Both the position numbers and the translations under genes were made by a program. Of a stretch of DNA of 64,000 nt, positions 16,823-24,501 are shown piece after piece (the first letter of the stretch is position 1; each line of letters opens with the position of its first letter). The DNA is taken from contig NZ_CP107932.1 of NCBI RefSeq assembly GCF_036032445.1, positions 622,501-686,500 of the forward strand. The letters run 5' to 3'. The notes below the pieces were generated by a model. That model worked only from the letters and a program-made list of their open reading frames with translations. It ran no database searches and was not told the origin of the DNA. The DNA is from Nocardia sp. NBC_00416 (GTDB taxonomy: Bacteria > Actinomycetota > Actinomycetes > Mycobacteriales > Mycobacteriaceae).

Positions 16823-17463
16823 CACGACCGACCGGAGAAGTCTGTGACTCGAGAGGGGCTCGCCTGCTGCTCGATCCGGATCGTCATCGCTGGTGCCTCC
16901 AAAGCTGAACGGCCGTAACGTAATACATGACTTCAGGTGCTGTGTGGTCGTTCCGTGCGAGCAGTGAGCTGTTCGGGCGCCACCGTACGCGCGCGGTCGG
17001 ATAGTTGCCGCCGCGGCGTCGGAGCGACGCTGCGGCGGATCAATTCTTACAGTGTCGGCCGACATGTATCCAGAAGCGCTGGAGTAAGCAAAGTTTGGTG
17101 TGTTCATGGTCATGAGTCAAGGGGCGAGTCCTCCCATTCCTGGAAGAGGTCATGCATGGAGATGCCTGTGACTCAATTGATTTGACTACTCATCCGAGCC
17201 TGCACAGGATCTCGTACTCGCCGGTGCCTCCAGGGTCATCCAGCACCCCGCCGCTGCGCCGCGCCTCGGCGATCGGCCGGCGCGACTCAGCGGGCACCGA
17301 GATGCTTCTCAGCACAAAAGCATGCCGCAAAGGAGGCTCCTTACTGCGGTGGTTGCTCGATGGGAATCCGGACGAGTTCGGCGTCGACCTCGATCGTGCC
17401 GAAGACGTTGATGTCGGCGCTGTGGGCGGGGGAGAACGGATTGCACCCACGTGAGACGCCCTG
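16823..17463. other. Gene-poor region, possible fragment of unknown origin at 17342-17460
   Basis: About 640 bases with lower GC around 16920-17200 and no recognisable complete gene. On the minus strand a short frame ending at 17342 reads SPAHSADINVFGTIEVDAEL before a stop. It looks like the C-terminal end of some larger protein, weakly similar in style to Tn3-type transposase endings, but I cannot assign it. The rest shows nothing I can support. Confidence 0.35.
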
Positions 17464-17892
17464 TTAGTCGTCGGGGGAGGCGCGGCGGTTGCGTTTGGTG
17501 ACACCGCGCCGCTTCTTCGCGGCGATGCGACGTTCCTTTGCTCCGCGCGAAGGCTTGGTGGCGCGGCGAACGGGTGGCGGGGCGGCAGCGGCGTCACGTA
17601 GTAACGACGCCAGGCGTTCGCGGGCGGCGGCGCGGTTCTGCAGCTGTGCGCGTTGCTCCGATGCGGCGATCGTGAGAACCCCGTTGACCAGGCGGGTGGC
17701 CAGGCGGTCGAGCATCCGGGTGCGCAGCCACTCCGGCACCGAAGGCGAGTTGGCGAGGTCGAACGACAGTTCGACCCGGCTGTCGGTGGTGTTGACGTGC
17801 TGCCCTCCCGGACCGGACGACCGTGAGAACCGCTCACGTAATTCGGACGCGGGTATCACCAGCACCCGTGTCACGGTCAGGTCCTCTGCCAT
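17464..17892 (-). CDS. arfB: Alternative ribosome-rescue factor ArfB (YaeJ-like peptidyl-tRNA hydrolase)
   Basis: 142 residues, the usual ArfB length. The catalytic GGQ motif is present in FSRSSGPGGQHVNTTDSRVEL, the defining block of the class I release-factor-like domain. The protein lacks any codon-recognition domain and ends in a strongly basic tail (KPSRGAKERRIAAKKRRGVTKRNRR) that in ArfB threads into the empty mRNA channel of stalled ribosomes. It hydrolyses peptidyl-tRNA on stalled 70S ribosomes. The gene appears monocistronic. Confidence 0.93.
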   Translation of the reverse strand: MAEDLTVTRVLVIPASELRERFSRSSGPGGQHVNTTDSRVELSFDLANSPSVPEWLRTRMLDRLATRLVNGVLTIAASEQRAQLQNRAAARERLASLLRDAAAAPPPVRRATKPSRGAKERRIAAKKRRGVTKRNRRASPDD

Positions 17893-18057
17893 GATCCGAC
17901 GCCGTTCTCTCCGATTCGCGAGTCGCCTTGGCCACGTCGGTCCAGTCGCGATTGAATGGTTCCCGTGTCGTTCACAATAGCGATGACACGGCTCGCCCGA
18001 GCGCAGCCACAGCTGACCTGGCTGTACGCGACGACATCAACCCTTGGCGAGAATGCC

Positions 18058-18330
18058 ATGCCCGTCGACGACCTGCGCCCGCGATCGACTGGGGTGAATA
18101 CCGCACGCTGACCCTCGAGCGACGAGACGACGGGATCCTGCTCATCGCGATCGCCGAGCCCGAGGGCTGCCCAGCCCGCACGCTCACGCGCCGCCACGGC
18201 GAAATGAGTGACATATGGCGCGATTTCGCCGACGACCCTGAGCTACGTGTCGCGGTCATCACGGGCAGGGGCGGGGTAACCGGTTTCCGGGAATCGTTCG
18301 GCGTCGAGGTCGATAAGAACCTTCAGCGGT
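18058..18330 (+). pseudogene. Crotonase (enoyl-CoA hydratase) N-terminal remnant
   Basis: A plus-strand frame reads PAIDWGEYRTLTLERRDDGI then LLIAIAEPEG and EMSDIWRDFADDPELRVAVITGRGG, the first quarter of an actinobacterial enoyl-CoA hydratase. The likely original start ATG at 18058 (MPVDDL) is in a different frame from the body, so a frameshift lies near 18073. The protein collapses after the first oxyanion segment and is cut off where the oppositely oriented oxidoreductase gene ends at 18323. It is dead. Confidence 0.72.
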
Positions 18331-19204
18331 CCCCGGCGAGTACCGGGACGAGACGGGCGAGCCCCTCGGCCCCGTGGCCCGCCGCCAGCGCGCGCTGGAA
18401 GACCTGGCCCGTGGCGTCGAGTATGCCGGTGTCGATGCCGTGGCGCGCGATCACCTCGCGGAGTGTGGTGAACGCGGTGTAGGCCGAGGAAATGGATGTG
18501 TCGTCGCCGGGGTAGTGCCCGGCTTCGACCTGTGCGGCAGTTTGCGCCGCCATCTCGGGTAGCAGCGAGACCACGGCGGGTGTGAACGGGACGAGTTCGC
18601 TGCCTTGGATCCCTTCGGCCTCGGCGAGTGCGATGCCCAGGGCCACTCCGAAGTAGGAGAGCCAGAACACCGACACCAGCGAAGCGTCGAACGCGGCCGC
18701 GCGCCCAGGGTCCGCGCCCAGGTAGGTGCCGTTTTCGGCGAGCGTGCTCAGTGCCGGTTCCGCTGCGCGGTAACCGCTTTCGGAACCCGAGTACAGCAGC
18801 AGGGCGCTCGGTGTGCCGATGCCCTGCGGCACCGCCATGACGGCGCCGTCCACGTACTCGGCGCCGTGGCGTCCGGCCCACTCGGCGCGCCTTCTCGACT
18901 GCTCGGGAGTCGAGGAGGTGAGGTTCACCAGCACCCGCCCGCGCAGCCGGGGACCCGCGTCGCGCAAGGCCGCGCCCACCGCGTCGTCGTCGAGCAGCGA
19001 GACGACGACGCGGGGAGCGTGCGCGATGGCCGCGGCCGCCGACCGCGCCCGGGTGGCACCGAGTTCGACCAGCGCATCGGCCTTCGTCCCGGTGCGGTTC
19101 CACACGATCGTCGGATGCCCCGCGGCCAGGAAGGTATTCGCGATCGCCGAACCCATGGCACCCAGCCCCAGGACCGCGACGGGTGTGCCTGTTTCGCCGG
19201 ACAT
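18323..19204 (-). CDS. NAD(P)-dependent oxidoreductase, 3-hydroxyisobutyrate dehydrogenase/imine reductase-like
   Basis: The ATG at 19204 is preceded by AGGAGG. 293 residues. The N-terminal Rossmann fold has VAVLGLGAMGSAIANTFLAAGH and NRTGTK (Arg/Thr after the second strand, suggesting NADP). VVVSLLDDDAV and LVNLTSSTPEQSRRRAEWA follow the 6-phosphogluconate/beta-hydroxyacid dehydrogenase pattern. The C-terminal helical domain (FDASLVSVFWLSYFGVALGIALAEAEG) resembles imine reductase-type proteins more than HIBADH, and the catalytic Lys of HIBADH is not evident. It is divergent from an ArsR regulator with a perfect palindrome between them. Confidence 0.87.
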   Translation of the reverse strand: MSGETGTPVAVLGLGAMGSAIANTFLAAGHPTIVWNRTGTKADALVELGATRARSAAAAIAHAPRVVVSLLDDDAVGAALRDAGPRLRGRVLVNLTSSTPEQSRRRAEWAGRHGAEYVDGAVMAVPQGIGTPSALLLYSGSESGYRAAEPALSTLAENGTYLGADPGRAAAFDASLVSVFWLSYFGVALGIALAEAEGIQGSELVPFTPAVVSLLPEMAAQTAAQVEAGHYPGDDTSISSAYTAFTTLREVIARHGIDTGILDATGQVFQRALAAGHGAEGLARLVPVLAGDR

Positions 19205-19215
19205 GCAGCCTCCTG

Positions 19216-19239
19216 ATTGTTTGAAGAATCTCAAACAAT
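19216..19239. promoter_or_regulatory. Perfect inverted repeat operator between oxidoreductase and ArsR genes
   Basis: Arms ATTGTTTGA (19216-19224) and TCAAACAAT (19231-19239) are perfect complements around a six-base spacer, in an AT-rich patch. A further half site, TGTCAAAC, lies at 19254-19261. The length and symmetry fit an ArsR/SmtB 12-2-12-like site. It lies 12 bases before the oxidoreductase start and 50 bases before the ArsR start, so it could control both. Confidence 0.8.
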
Positions 19240-19288
19240 AATTGTTGTATGATTGTCAAACTGTCAAGTGTTGGAGGGAGGCGCGTTC

Positions 19289-19690
19289 GTGCTCGCCGAG
19301 TTGTCGCATCCGGATACCGCCGACCTCGAACTGGCGGCGGTCATGCACGCGCTGTCCGACCCGATCCGGCTACAACTGGTGGCCTGCCTGGCCGCCGACG
19401 AGGGCGAGAACTGCGGCGAACTCAGCCAGCACATCGAATTGCACAAGTCCACGCTCTCGCATCACTACCGGGTCCTGCGCGAAGCGGGTGTCACCCGGAC
19501 GACGGTCACCGGACGCACCAGGGTGATGCGCCTGCGCTACGCGGATCTGCAGGCCCGGTTCCCGGGGTTGCTCGACGCGGTGTTCCGCGCCCTGGTCGAT
19601 ATGGTCGAGGACGACGAGAAGTGGACCGGTTCGCCCGAGGACCGCGCGAAACTGCTCGCGGCGCTGAAACGGCCCGTGGCCTCGCACTGA
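19289..19690 (+). CDS. ArsR family transcriptional regulator
   Basis: The GTG at 19289 is chosen because GGAGGGAG at 19273-19280 gives a good ribosome site; the earlier ATG at 19253 lies in the operator region. 133 residues. The ArsR winged helix is clear (MHALSDPIRLQLVACLAADEGENCGELSQHIELHKSTLSHHYRVLREAGV, then TTVTGRTRVMRLRYADLQARFPGLL). The CxC-type metal site of ArsR/CadC is absent, so it probably senses a small molecule or nothing. Divergent from an imine-reductase-like gene, its probable target. Confidence 0.9.
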   Translation: MLAELSHPDTADLELAAVMHALSDPIRLQLVACLAADEGENCGELSQHIELHKSTLSHHYRVLREAGVTRTTVTGRTRVMRLRYADLQARFPGLLDAVFRALVDMVEDDEKWTGSPEDRAKLLAALKRPVASH

Positions 19691-19721
19691 TCGGGGGATG
19701 TATTCCGGCATACTGCATGCC

Positions 19722-20189
19722 ATGAAGTACAGCGCCGGAGTTCTGCTTTTTCGTTGTGAGCCGGAGGTGCAAGTGCTGCTGGGGCATATGGGTGGGCCGC
19801 TGTGGGCGCGTAAGGATTCGGGGGCGTGGTCGATCCCCAAGGGTGAGTACGAGCCGGCGATCGAGGAGGCCCGCGTCGCCGCGGGCCGTGAATTCGACGA
19901 GGAGTTGGGAGTGCCGGTGCCCGCCGGGGAGTGGATCGCGCTGGGTGACGTGCAGTACGGCAGCGGGCGGAGCAAGAAGCAGGTCACGGTGTGGGCGGTC
20001 GAGGGTGAGCTCGATCCGGCTCGGGTGGTGCCGGGGACGTTCGAGATGGAATGGCCGCCGCGGTCGGGCGAGTACCGGGCTTTCCCTGAGCTCGATCGGG
20101 TCGAATGGTTCGATCTGAGCACCGCGCACGACAAGCTGACCACCGGCCAGCGGCCATTGCTGACCCGGCTTGCCGAGCGACTTGGCTGA
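19722..20189 (+). CDS. Nudix hydrolase family protein
   Basis: The ATG at 19722 begins MKYSAGVLLFR, the typical first strand of Nudix proteins; an ATG eight codons earlier is also possible. 155 residues. The Nudix box is complete: G-x5-E-x7-REFDEELG in GEYEPAIEEARVAAGREFDEELGV, with all Mg-binding glutamates. The segments WSIPKGEYE and YGSGRSKKQVTVWAVEGE are typical of a bacterial NTP pyrophosphohydrolase group. It would hydrolyse a nucleoside diphosphate-linked compound; the substrate cannot be told. It follows the ArsR gene by 31 bases in the same direction. Confidence 0.9.
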   Translation: MKYSAGVLLFRCEPEVQVLLGHMGGPLWARKDSGAWSIPKGEYEPAIEEARVAAGREFDEELGVPVPAGEWIALGDVQYGSGRSKKQVTVWAVEGELDPARVVPGTFEMEWPPRSGEYRAFPELDRVEWFDLSTAHDKLTTGQRPLLTRLAERLG

Positions 20190-20385
20190 CAATCGTCGGC
20201 TCGCGAAGTCGGCGAAACCGAGCGGGCGCGGCACGAGCTTCGGCGATGCGCCGGCGGGAGTCGATCGACCGTATGACTGTCGTGATTCCGTGAGCGCCGG
20301 GTTGCCGGCGTCGCTACCGGCGGATGCTGTGAGGTATCGATGATCGCCGCGGCTCGGTACGGAGAGGGGCCGGTGTCTCGTCAGC

Positions 20386-21063
20386 TCATTTTCGCCGGCT
20401 GCTGCGCGGATCCGCTGGTGGCGTCCCCGCCGGTAGCGCCTCGGGGCTGAGGAGGAGCCCGTTCAGTAGGAGCGTGGCGAGTTCGTTGAACGCGTCGGCG
20501 GCCGACATGTTGGTGCGTTCGAGCAGGATTCCCGACTGGACGCCTTCGATCGCGAGGGCGACGAGTTGGGAGGCGAATGTGCCGTCTGTGGCCCGGAACT
20601 GGCCCGCTTCGATGCCGTCGTCGATCAGTTCGCGTACACGTTGGGCGGCCCGTGCGGTGTTGCGCGCATAGATTTCGGCAGTGGGGGCGAAGGCCGCCAT
20701 GTCTTCGTAGAAGGCCTTCGAGTTGCGGCGCATGGCCTCGGCCACACCGCCGAGGTAGGTGACGATCTTGGTCTTGGGATCCGTTTCCGCGGCCACCTCG
20801 GCTTCGATGCGGTCGGCCGACTCTCCGAAGAACTGTTTGGTCGCCAGTACGACGAGTTGTTCCTTCGTCGCCGCAACACTGTAGAGGGTGGCTTTGGAGC
20901 AGTGCAGTCGCTCGGTGAGCTCGCCGATCGTGACAGTGGTGAAGCCTTCGCTGAGAAAGATCTCCTGGATTCGAACGAGGAGGTCGTCACGGCGCGCAGC
21001 GTCGACCCGGCGTTTCCGGGGAGTCTTCACCGTGGGGTGGGGCGCGGAACTGGTCCGAGGCAT
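20386..21063 (-). CDS. TetR family transcriptional regulator
   Basis: The ATG at 21063 (MPRTSSAPHPTVKTPRKRRV) gives 225 residues; the longer frame to 21159 would translate the operator region. The TetR helix-turn-helix is seen in RIQEIFLSEGFTTVTIGELTERLHCSKATLYSVAATKEQLV. The C-terminal ligand domain is helical (AEVAAETDPKTKIVTYLGGVAEAMRR). It is transcribed away from an acyl-CoA synthetase/crotonase/SDR operon, with an inverted repeat in the gap, so it is probably the repressor of that operon. Confidence 0.9.
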   Translation of the reverse strand: MPRTSSAPHPTVKTPRKRRVDAARRDDLLVRIQEIFLSEGFTTVTIGELTERLHCSKATLYSVAATKEQLVVLATKQFFGESADRIEAEVAAETDPKTKIVTYLGGVAEAMRRNSKAFYEDMAAFAPTAEIYARNTARAAQRVRELIDDGIEAGQFRATDGTFASQLVALAIEGVQSGILLERTNMSAADAFNELATLLLNGLLLSPEALPAGTPPADPRSSRRK

Positions 21064-21142
21064 GGATCGAGTGTTCCACATCCGGTCCCCATGCAGCTTC
21101 GAGTCGGCTGTCTTCCCAGGCCGATCCGCTTTGGGTACTGTA

Positions 21143-21174
21143 GTGGGTACTATGGACACAGATTACGTACCCAC
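21143..21174. promoter_or_regulatory. Inverted repeat operator between TetR and the acyl-CoA synthetase operon
   Basis: Arms GTGGGTAC (21143-21150) and GTACCCAC (21167-21174) are perfect complements with a 16-base spacer. A third copy, TTGGGTACTG at 21131-21140, is in direct orientation to the left arm, 12 bases away. The right arm ends 13 bases before the synthetase ATG, next to its Shine-Dalgarno, so binding would block expression. Confidence 0.7.
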
Positions 21175-21186
21175 ATTGGAGTGGCG

Positions 21187-22806
21187 ATGAGTGCATATGT
21201 CGACTCACGTGTCGCGGAGATACTCGAACAGTTCGGGGAACCGAGCGCCGATGTCGCCTGGTTGTTGTGCGACCGGCATCCGGCAACGGCAAAGGCGCTG
21301 ACCGTTATCGATGAACAGTCGGCAGTCTCCGAGTACACCTATGGTGACCTGGCGGAGGCGTCGCGGCGGGCCGCGGCTGTCCTGGCCGGGGCAGGTGTGC
21401 GGCGCGGGGATCGCGTCGCGACCGTGATGGGCAAGAGCGTGGACCTGGTGGCGGTCGTGCTGGGCGTCTGGCGCGTCGGCGCGGTGTATGTCCCGTTGTT
21501 CACCGCCTTCGCGGAGGACGCGATCGGGTCCAGGCTCGCCGATGCCGGTGCGGTCCTGGTCGTGGCCGATGCGGAGCAGAGAGCGAAGGTGCCCGAAGGA
21601 GACTGGACGATCATTGTCGCCGACGCCGGGGCATCGGACGGCCTGAGTGCGCGGCTCGCCGCGGCCGATCCTGCCGAAGTCGCATCGGTGGCCGTGGGTG
21701 GCGATGGTGCGCTGGTGCATATGTTCACCTCCGGTACCACCGGAAAGCCGAAGGGGGTTGTGCACCCTGTCCGGTATGCCGCCGGCTGGCAGGGCTATCT
21801 GGAGTTCGGTCTGGGGGCGGGTTCGGACAGTGTTTTCTGGTGTGGAGCCGATCCGGGCTGGGCCTATGGGCTCTACACCGCGATCGTGGCTCCGCTGGCG
21901 GCCGGCGTACCGACGATCCTGCTGCGCGGGGGCTTCTCGGCCCTGACGACATGGAAGGTGCTCGAAGACCTGGCGGTCACCGACTTTGCGGCCGCTCCGA
22001 CGGTGTATCGCGGTCTGCGCGCGTCGGACGCCCCGATTCCTGAAGGTCTTGTGGTGCGCCGGTTGTCCAGCGCAGGGGAGCCGTTGACGCCCGAAGTCAA
22101 CGAATGGGCCCGTACCGCGCTCGGGCTGGAGGTCCACGACCACTACGGCCAGACCGAGCTGGGCATGCCGATCGGTTTCCCCCATCACCCGCAGCTCGAG
22201 CGTCCGGTGCTCGCCGGCGCGATGGGAGTCGCGCTGCCGGGCTGGCGGATCACCGTCCTGCACGAGAGCGACGACGTCCCGGCCGCGCCGGGGCAACCCG
22301 GGCGACTCGCGGCGGTAGTCGCCGACAGCCCGTTCATGACCTTTCACGGCTATGTCGGCGGGGTCGGCAGCGACCGATTCCGAGCCGAAGGCGCGTACTT
22401 CCTGACGGGCGACATCGCCTCCATCGACACCGACGCAATCGTCCGGTTCTCGGCTCGCGACGACGATGTCATCATTATGGCCGGCTACCGCATCGGCCCC
22501 TTCGATATAGAATCGACTCTGCTGCAACACAGCTCGGTCAAGGAATGCGCGGTGGTGGCCGGCCCCGATGACGTGCGAGGCGAGGTCGTCGAGGCATTCG
22601 TCGTCCTCGCGCCCGGAACGCCGGAATCCGGCGAGTTGATCGGCGAGTTGCAGAAGTGGGTCAAAGACAACTACGCGGCCCACGCCTATCCACGCCGGAT
22701 CCACTTCGTCGAGACCCTTCCGAAAACACCCAGCGGCAAGATCCAGCGAGCCCAACTCCGGCGCCGGCGTCGCGAGAGCGCTGACCTGAGCGCGGGTAAT
22801 CGGTGA
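21187..22806 (+). CDS. AMP-forming acyl-CoA synthetase
   Basis: The ATG at 21187 follows GGAG by a few bases; a much longer frame upstream is a shadow of TetR. 539 residues. The P-loop of the adenylate-forming superfamily is present (MFTSGTTGKPKGVVHP), as are HDHYGQTELGMP (A5), YFLTGDIASIDTDA (A7), FSARDDDVIIMAGYRIGPFDIES (A8) and the catalytic lysine region PKTPSGKIQR (A10). It activates a carboxylic acid to its CoA ester. The overall pattern is close to acetyl/medium-chain acyl-CoA synthetases. It is first gene of an operon with a crotonase and an SDR, divergent from TetR. Confidence 0.93.
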   Translation: MSAYVDSRVAEILEQFGEPSADVAWLLCDRHPATAKALTVIDEQSAVSEYTYGDLAEASRRAAAVLAGAGVRRGDRVATVMGKSVDLVAVVLGVWRVGAVYVPLFTAFAEDAIGSRLADAGAVLVVADAEQRAKVPEGDWTIIVADAGASDGLSARLAAADPAEVASVAVGGDGALVHMFTSGTTGKPKGVVHPVRYAAGWQGYLEFGLGAGSDSVFWCGADPGWAYGLYTAIVAPLAAGVPTILLRGGFSALTTWKVLEDLAVTDFAAAPTVYRGLRASDAPIPEGLVVRRLSSAGEPLTPEVNEWARTALGLEVHDHYGQTELGMPIGFPHHPQLERPVLAGAMGVALPGWRITVLHESDDVPAAPGQPGRLAAVVADSPFMTFHGYVGGVGSDRFRAEGAYFLTGDIASIDTDAIVRFSARDDDVIIMAGYRIGPFDIESTLLQHSSVKECAVVAGPDDVRGEVVEAFVVLAPGTPESGELIGELQKWVKDNYAAHAYPRRIHFVETLPKTPSGKIQRAQLRRRRRESADLSAGNR

Positions 22807-23618
22807 GTCGGAACGCGCCGGTAGTGGTCGCCCGATCCGGGCCGGTCCGGACTCTCACCCTCAACCGCCCCGACCGACGTAACGCCCTGGACCCGGCAAT
22901 GATCGAGGCACTCGACAGCGCACTGACCGATGCCGAAAAAGACCCGCACACTCGGTGTCTGATTCTCAACGGCGCGGGCAAGAGCTTCTGCGCCGGAGCC
23001 GATCTGCAGTACTTCCTGAGTCTGAGCGAGGTTCCCGGCGGGCCGACGCCGTTCTTGCGGAAGGTCTCGGCGGTGGTGACCCGCCTGGAACGCAGCCGGC
23101 TGCCGGTGGTGGCTGCGCTGCACGGCCACGCGGTCGCGGGTGGGCTGGAACTCGCACTGGCGTGCGACGTTGTCGTCGCGAGCGATTCGACGCTCATCGG
23201 CGATGGTCACATTCGCAACAACCTGCTGCCGGCGGCCGGGTCCAGCGTGCGGATGTCGCGCAAAGTGGGCGATTCCATGGCGCGGTGGCTCGCACTGACC
23301 GGTCGGCTGGTGCCGGCGCAGCGGCTCACTGCTACCGGATGGCTCCATGCCGTGGTTCCCGGCGCGGAGTTGCTGACTACGGCCGAAGCGGTCGCGCTGG
23401 AACTTGCAGCGAGCAGCGGCCCGGCCCAGTCGGCGTTCAAAGACTTGCTGCACAGCCTGACCACCATGAACGAGGAAGAAGGCTTGGCGCGAGAGCTCGC
23501 TGACTTCGAAGGCCACTGGAATGCCAACGATATACCCGCGTCGCTGACCGAATTCCTGCGTCGTCGAACAACCGAATCCGAAACCCGACCCGCGAACCGT
23601 CATATGACAGGAGCATGA
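22803..23618 (+). CDS. Enoyl-CoA hydratase/isomerase family protein (crotonase)
   Basis: The GTG at 22803 overlaps the synthetase stop by four bases, so the two are translationally coupled. 271 residues. It has NRPDRRNALDPAMIEALDSAL, the oxyanion segment FCAGADLQYFLSLSEVPGGPTPF and HGHAVAGGLELALACDVVVASDSTLIGDGHIRNNLLPAAGSS. The first catalytic Glu is present (GGLELA); the second position falls in GDGHIRNNL, a variant seen in isomerase and hydratase subgroups. It probably acts on the CoA ester made by the upstream synthetase, before the SDR dehydrogenase. Confidence 0.9.
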   Translation: MSRNAPVVVARSGPVRTLTLNRPDRRNALDPAMIEALDSALTDAEKDPHTRCLILNGAGKSFCAGADLQYFLSLSEVPGGPTPFLRKVSAVVTRLERSRLPVVAALHGHAVAGGLELALACDVVVASDSTLIGDGHIRNNLLPAAGSSVRMSRKVGDSMARWLALTGRLVPAQRLTATGWLHAVVPGAELLTTAEAVALELAASSGPAQSAFKDLLHSLTTMNEEEGLARELADFEGHWNANDIPASLTEFLRRRTTESETRPANRHMTGA

Positions 23619-24376
23619 TGAACCGCTACACCGATCAAGTAGTGCTCGTGACCGGCGGTGCCCAGGGGTTGGGCGCCGGCATGGCCGAGCGATTCGCAGC
23701 CGAAGGCGCGATTGTCGCCATCGCCGATGTCAATGAGGATGCCGCCCGGGATCTCGCGGATCGCCTGGAGAAGGATTTCGGGGGCACCTGCCTGAACCAT
23801 GTCGTGGACGTCACCTCATCGAGCGATGTCACCGCCTGGGTCGAGGACGTCGCCCACACGCAGGGCCGAGTCGATGTCCTTGTCAACAACGCCGGCATTA
23901 TCCGCGACAATCGGATCGAGGATATCGACGACGCCGATTGGCACGCGGTACTGGATGTTTCCCTGTCGGGCTCCTTCTTCTGCGCACGAGCGGTGCTACC
24001 GCATATGCGATCACGCGGATATGGGCGGATCGTGTCGTTCTCGTCGATGAGCTGGCGCGGCAACTTCGGGCAGGCGAACTATGTCGCAGCCAAGGCGGGC
24101 ATCGTCGGGCTCACCCGCACGCTCGCCCTGGAGACCGCTCGCCAGGGGATCACCGCCAACGCCATCGCGCCCGGCCTCATCGAAACCCCGATGCTGGCTT
24201 CGATGAATACCGCGGCCCGCGAGAAGCTGATCGCCAAAGTGCCCCAACGCAAGACCGGGCATCCGCGCGATATCGCCGAGGCCGCGGCGTACCTGTGTTC
24301 ACCGGCCGCCGGATATGTCAGCGGAGTTGTGCTCGACGTGGATGGAGGGCTGGGTATCGGGTCATCGATTCGCTAG
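23615..24376 (+). CDS. Short-chain dehydrogenase/reductase (3-oxoacyl-reductase-like)
   Basis: 253 residues starting at overlapping ATGs (23615 and 23618); the first overlaps the stop of the crotonase. Classical SDR: VLVTGGAQGLGAGMAERFA (cofactor loop), ADVNED (Asp after the second strand, favouring NAD), VLVNNAGI, VSFSSMSWRGNFGQANYVAAKAG (Ser, Tyr and Lys of the active site) and the C-terminal GYVSGVVLDVDGGLGI. As third gene after a CoA synthetase and crotonase it fits a 3-hydroxyacyl-CoA dehydrogenase step of a side-chain or beta-oxidation-like route. Confidence 0.92.
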   Translation: MMNRYTDQVVLVTGGAQGLGAGMAERFAAEGAIVAIADVNEDAARDLADRLEKDFGGTCLNHVVDVTSSSDVTAWVEDVAHTQGRVDVLVNNAGIIRDNRIEDIDDADWHAVLDVSLSGSFFCARAVLPHMRSRGYGRIVSFSSMSWRGNFGQANYVAAKAGIVGLTRTLALETARQGITANAIAPGLIETPMLASMNTAAREKLIAKVPQRKTGHPRDIAEAAAYLCSPAAGYVSGVVLDVDGGLGIGSSIR

Positions 24377-24501
24377 ATGGAATCGAAAACTGTTTCCACG
24401 CGTCGCCCTCGCACCGAACGGTACTCCGCACCTCACCCAGATCGTCTGCCAGAAGACACGGTCGGTTCGAGGTCCGGATATCCGAGCAACCCTGAGAAGG
24501 A

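Noticed and set aside
17342..17460. Possible Tn3-type transposase C-terminal end (SPAHSADINVFGT)
   Set aside because: Similarity is weak and no other transposon part, resolvase or inverted repeat was seen; left as unknown.
20566..21186. Long N-terminal extension of the acyl-CoA synthetase frame
   Set aside because: It runs antisense through the TetR gene and has no family similarity; the ATG at 21187 with a ribosome site begins the known domain.
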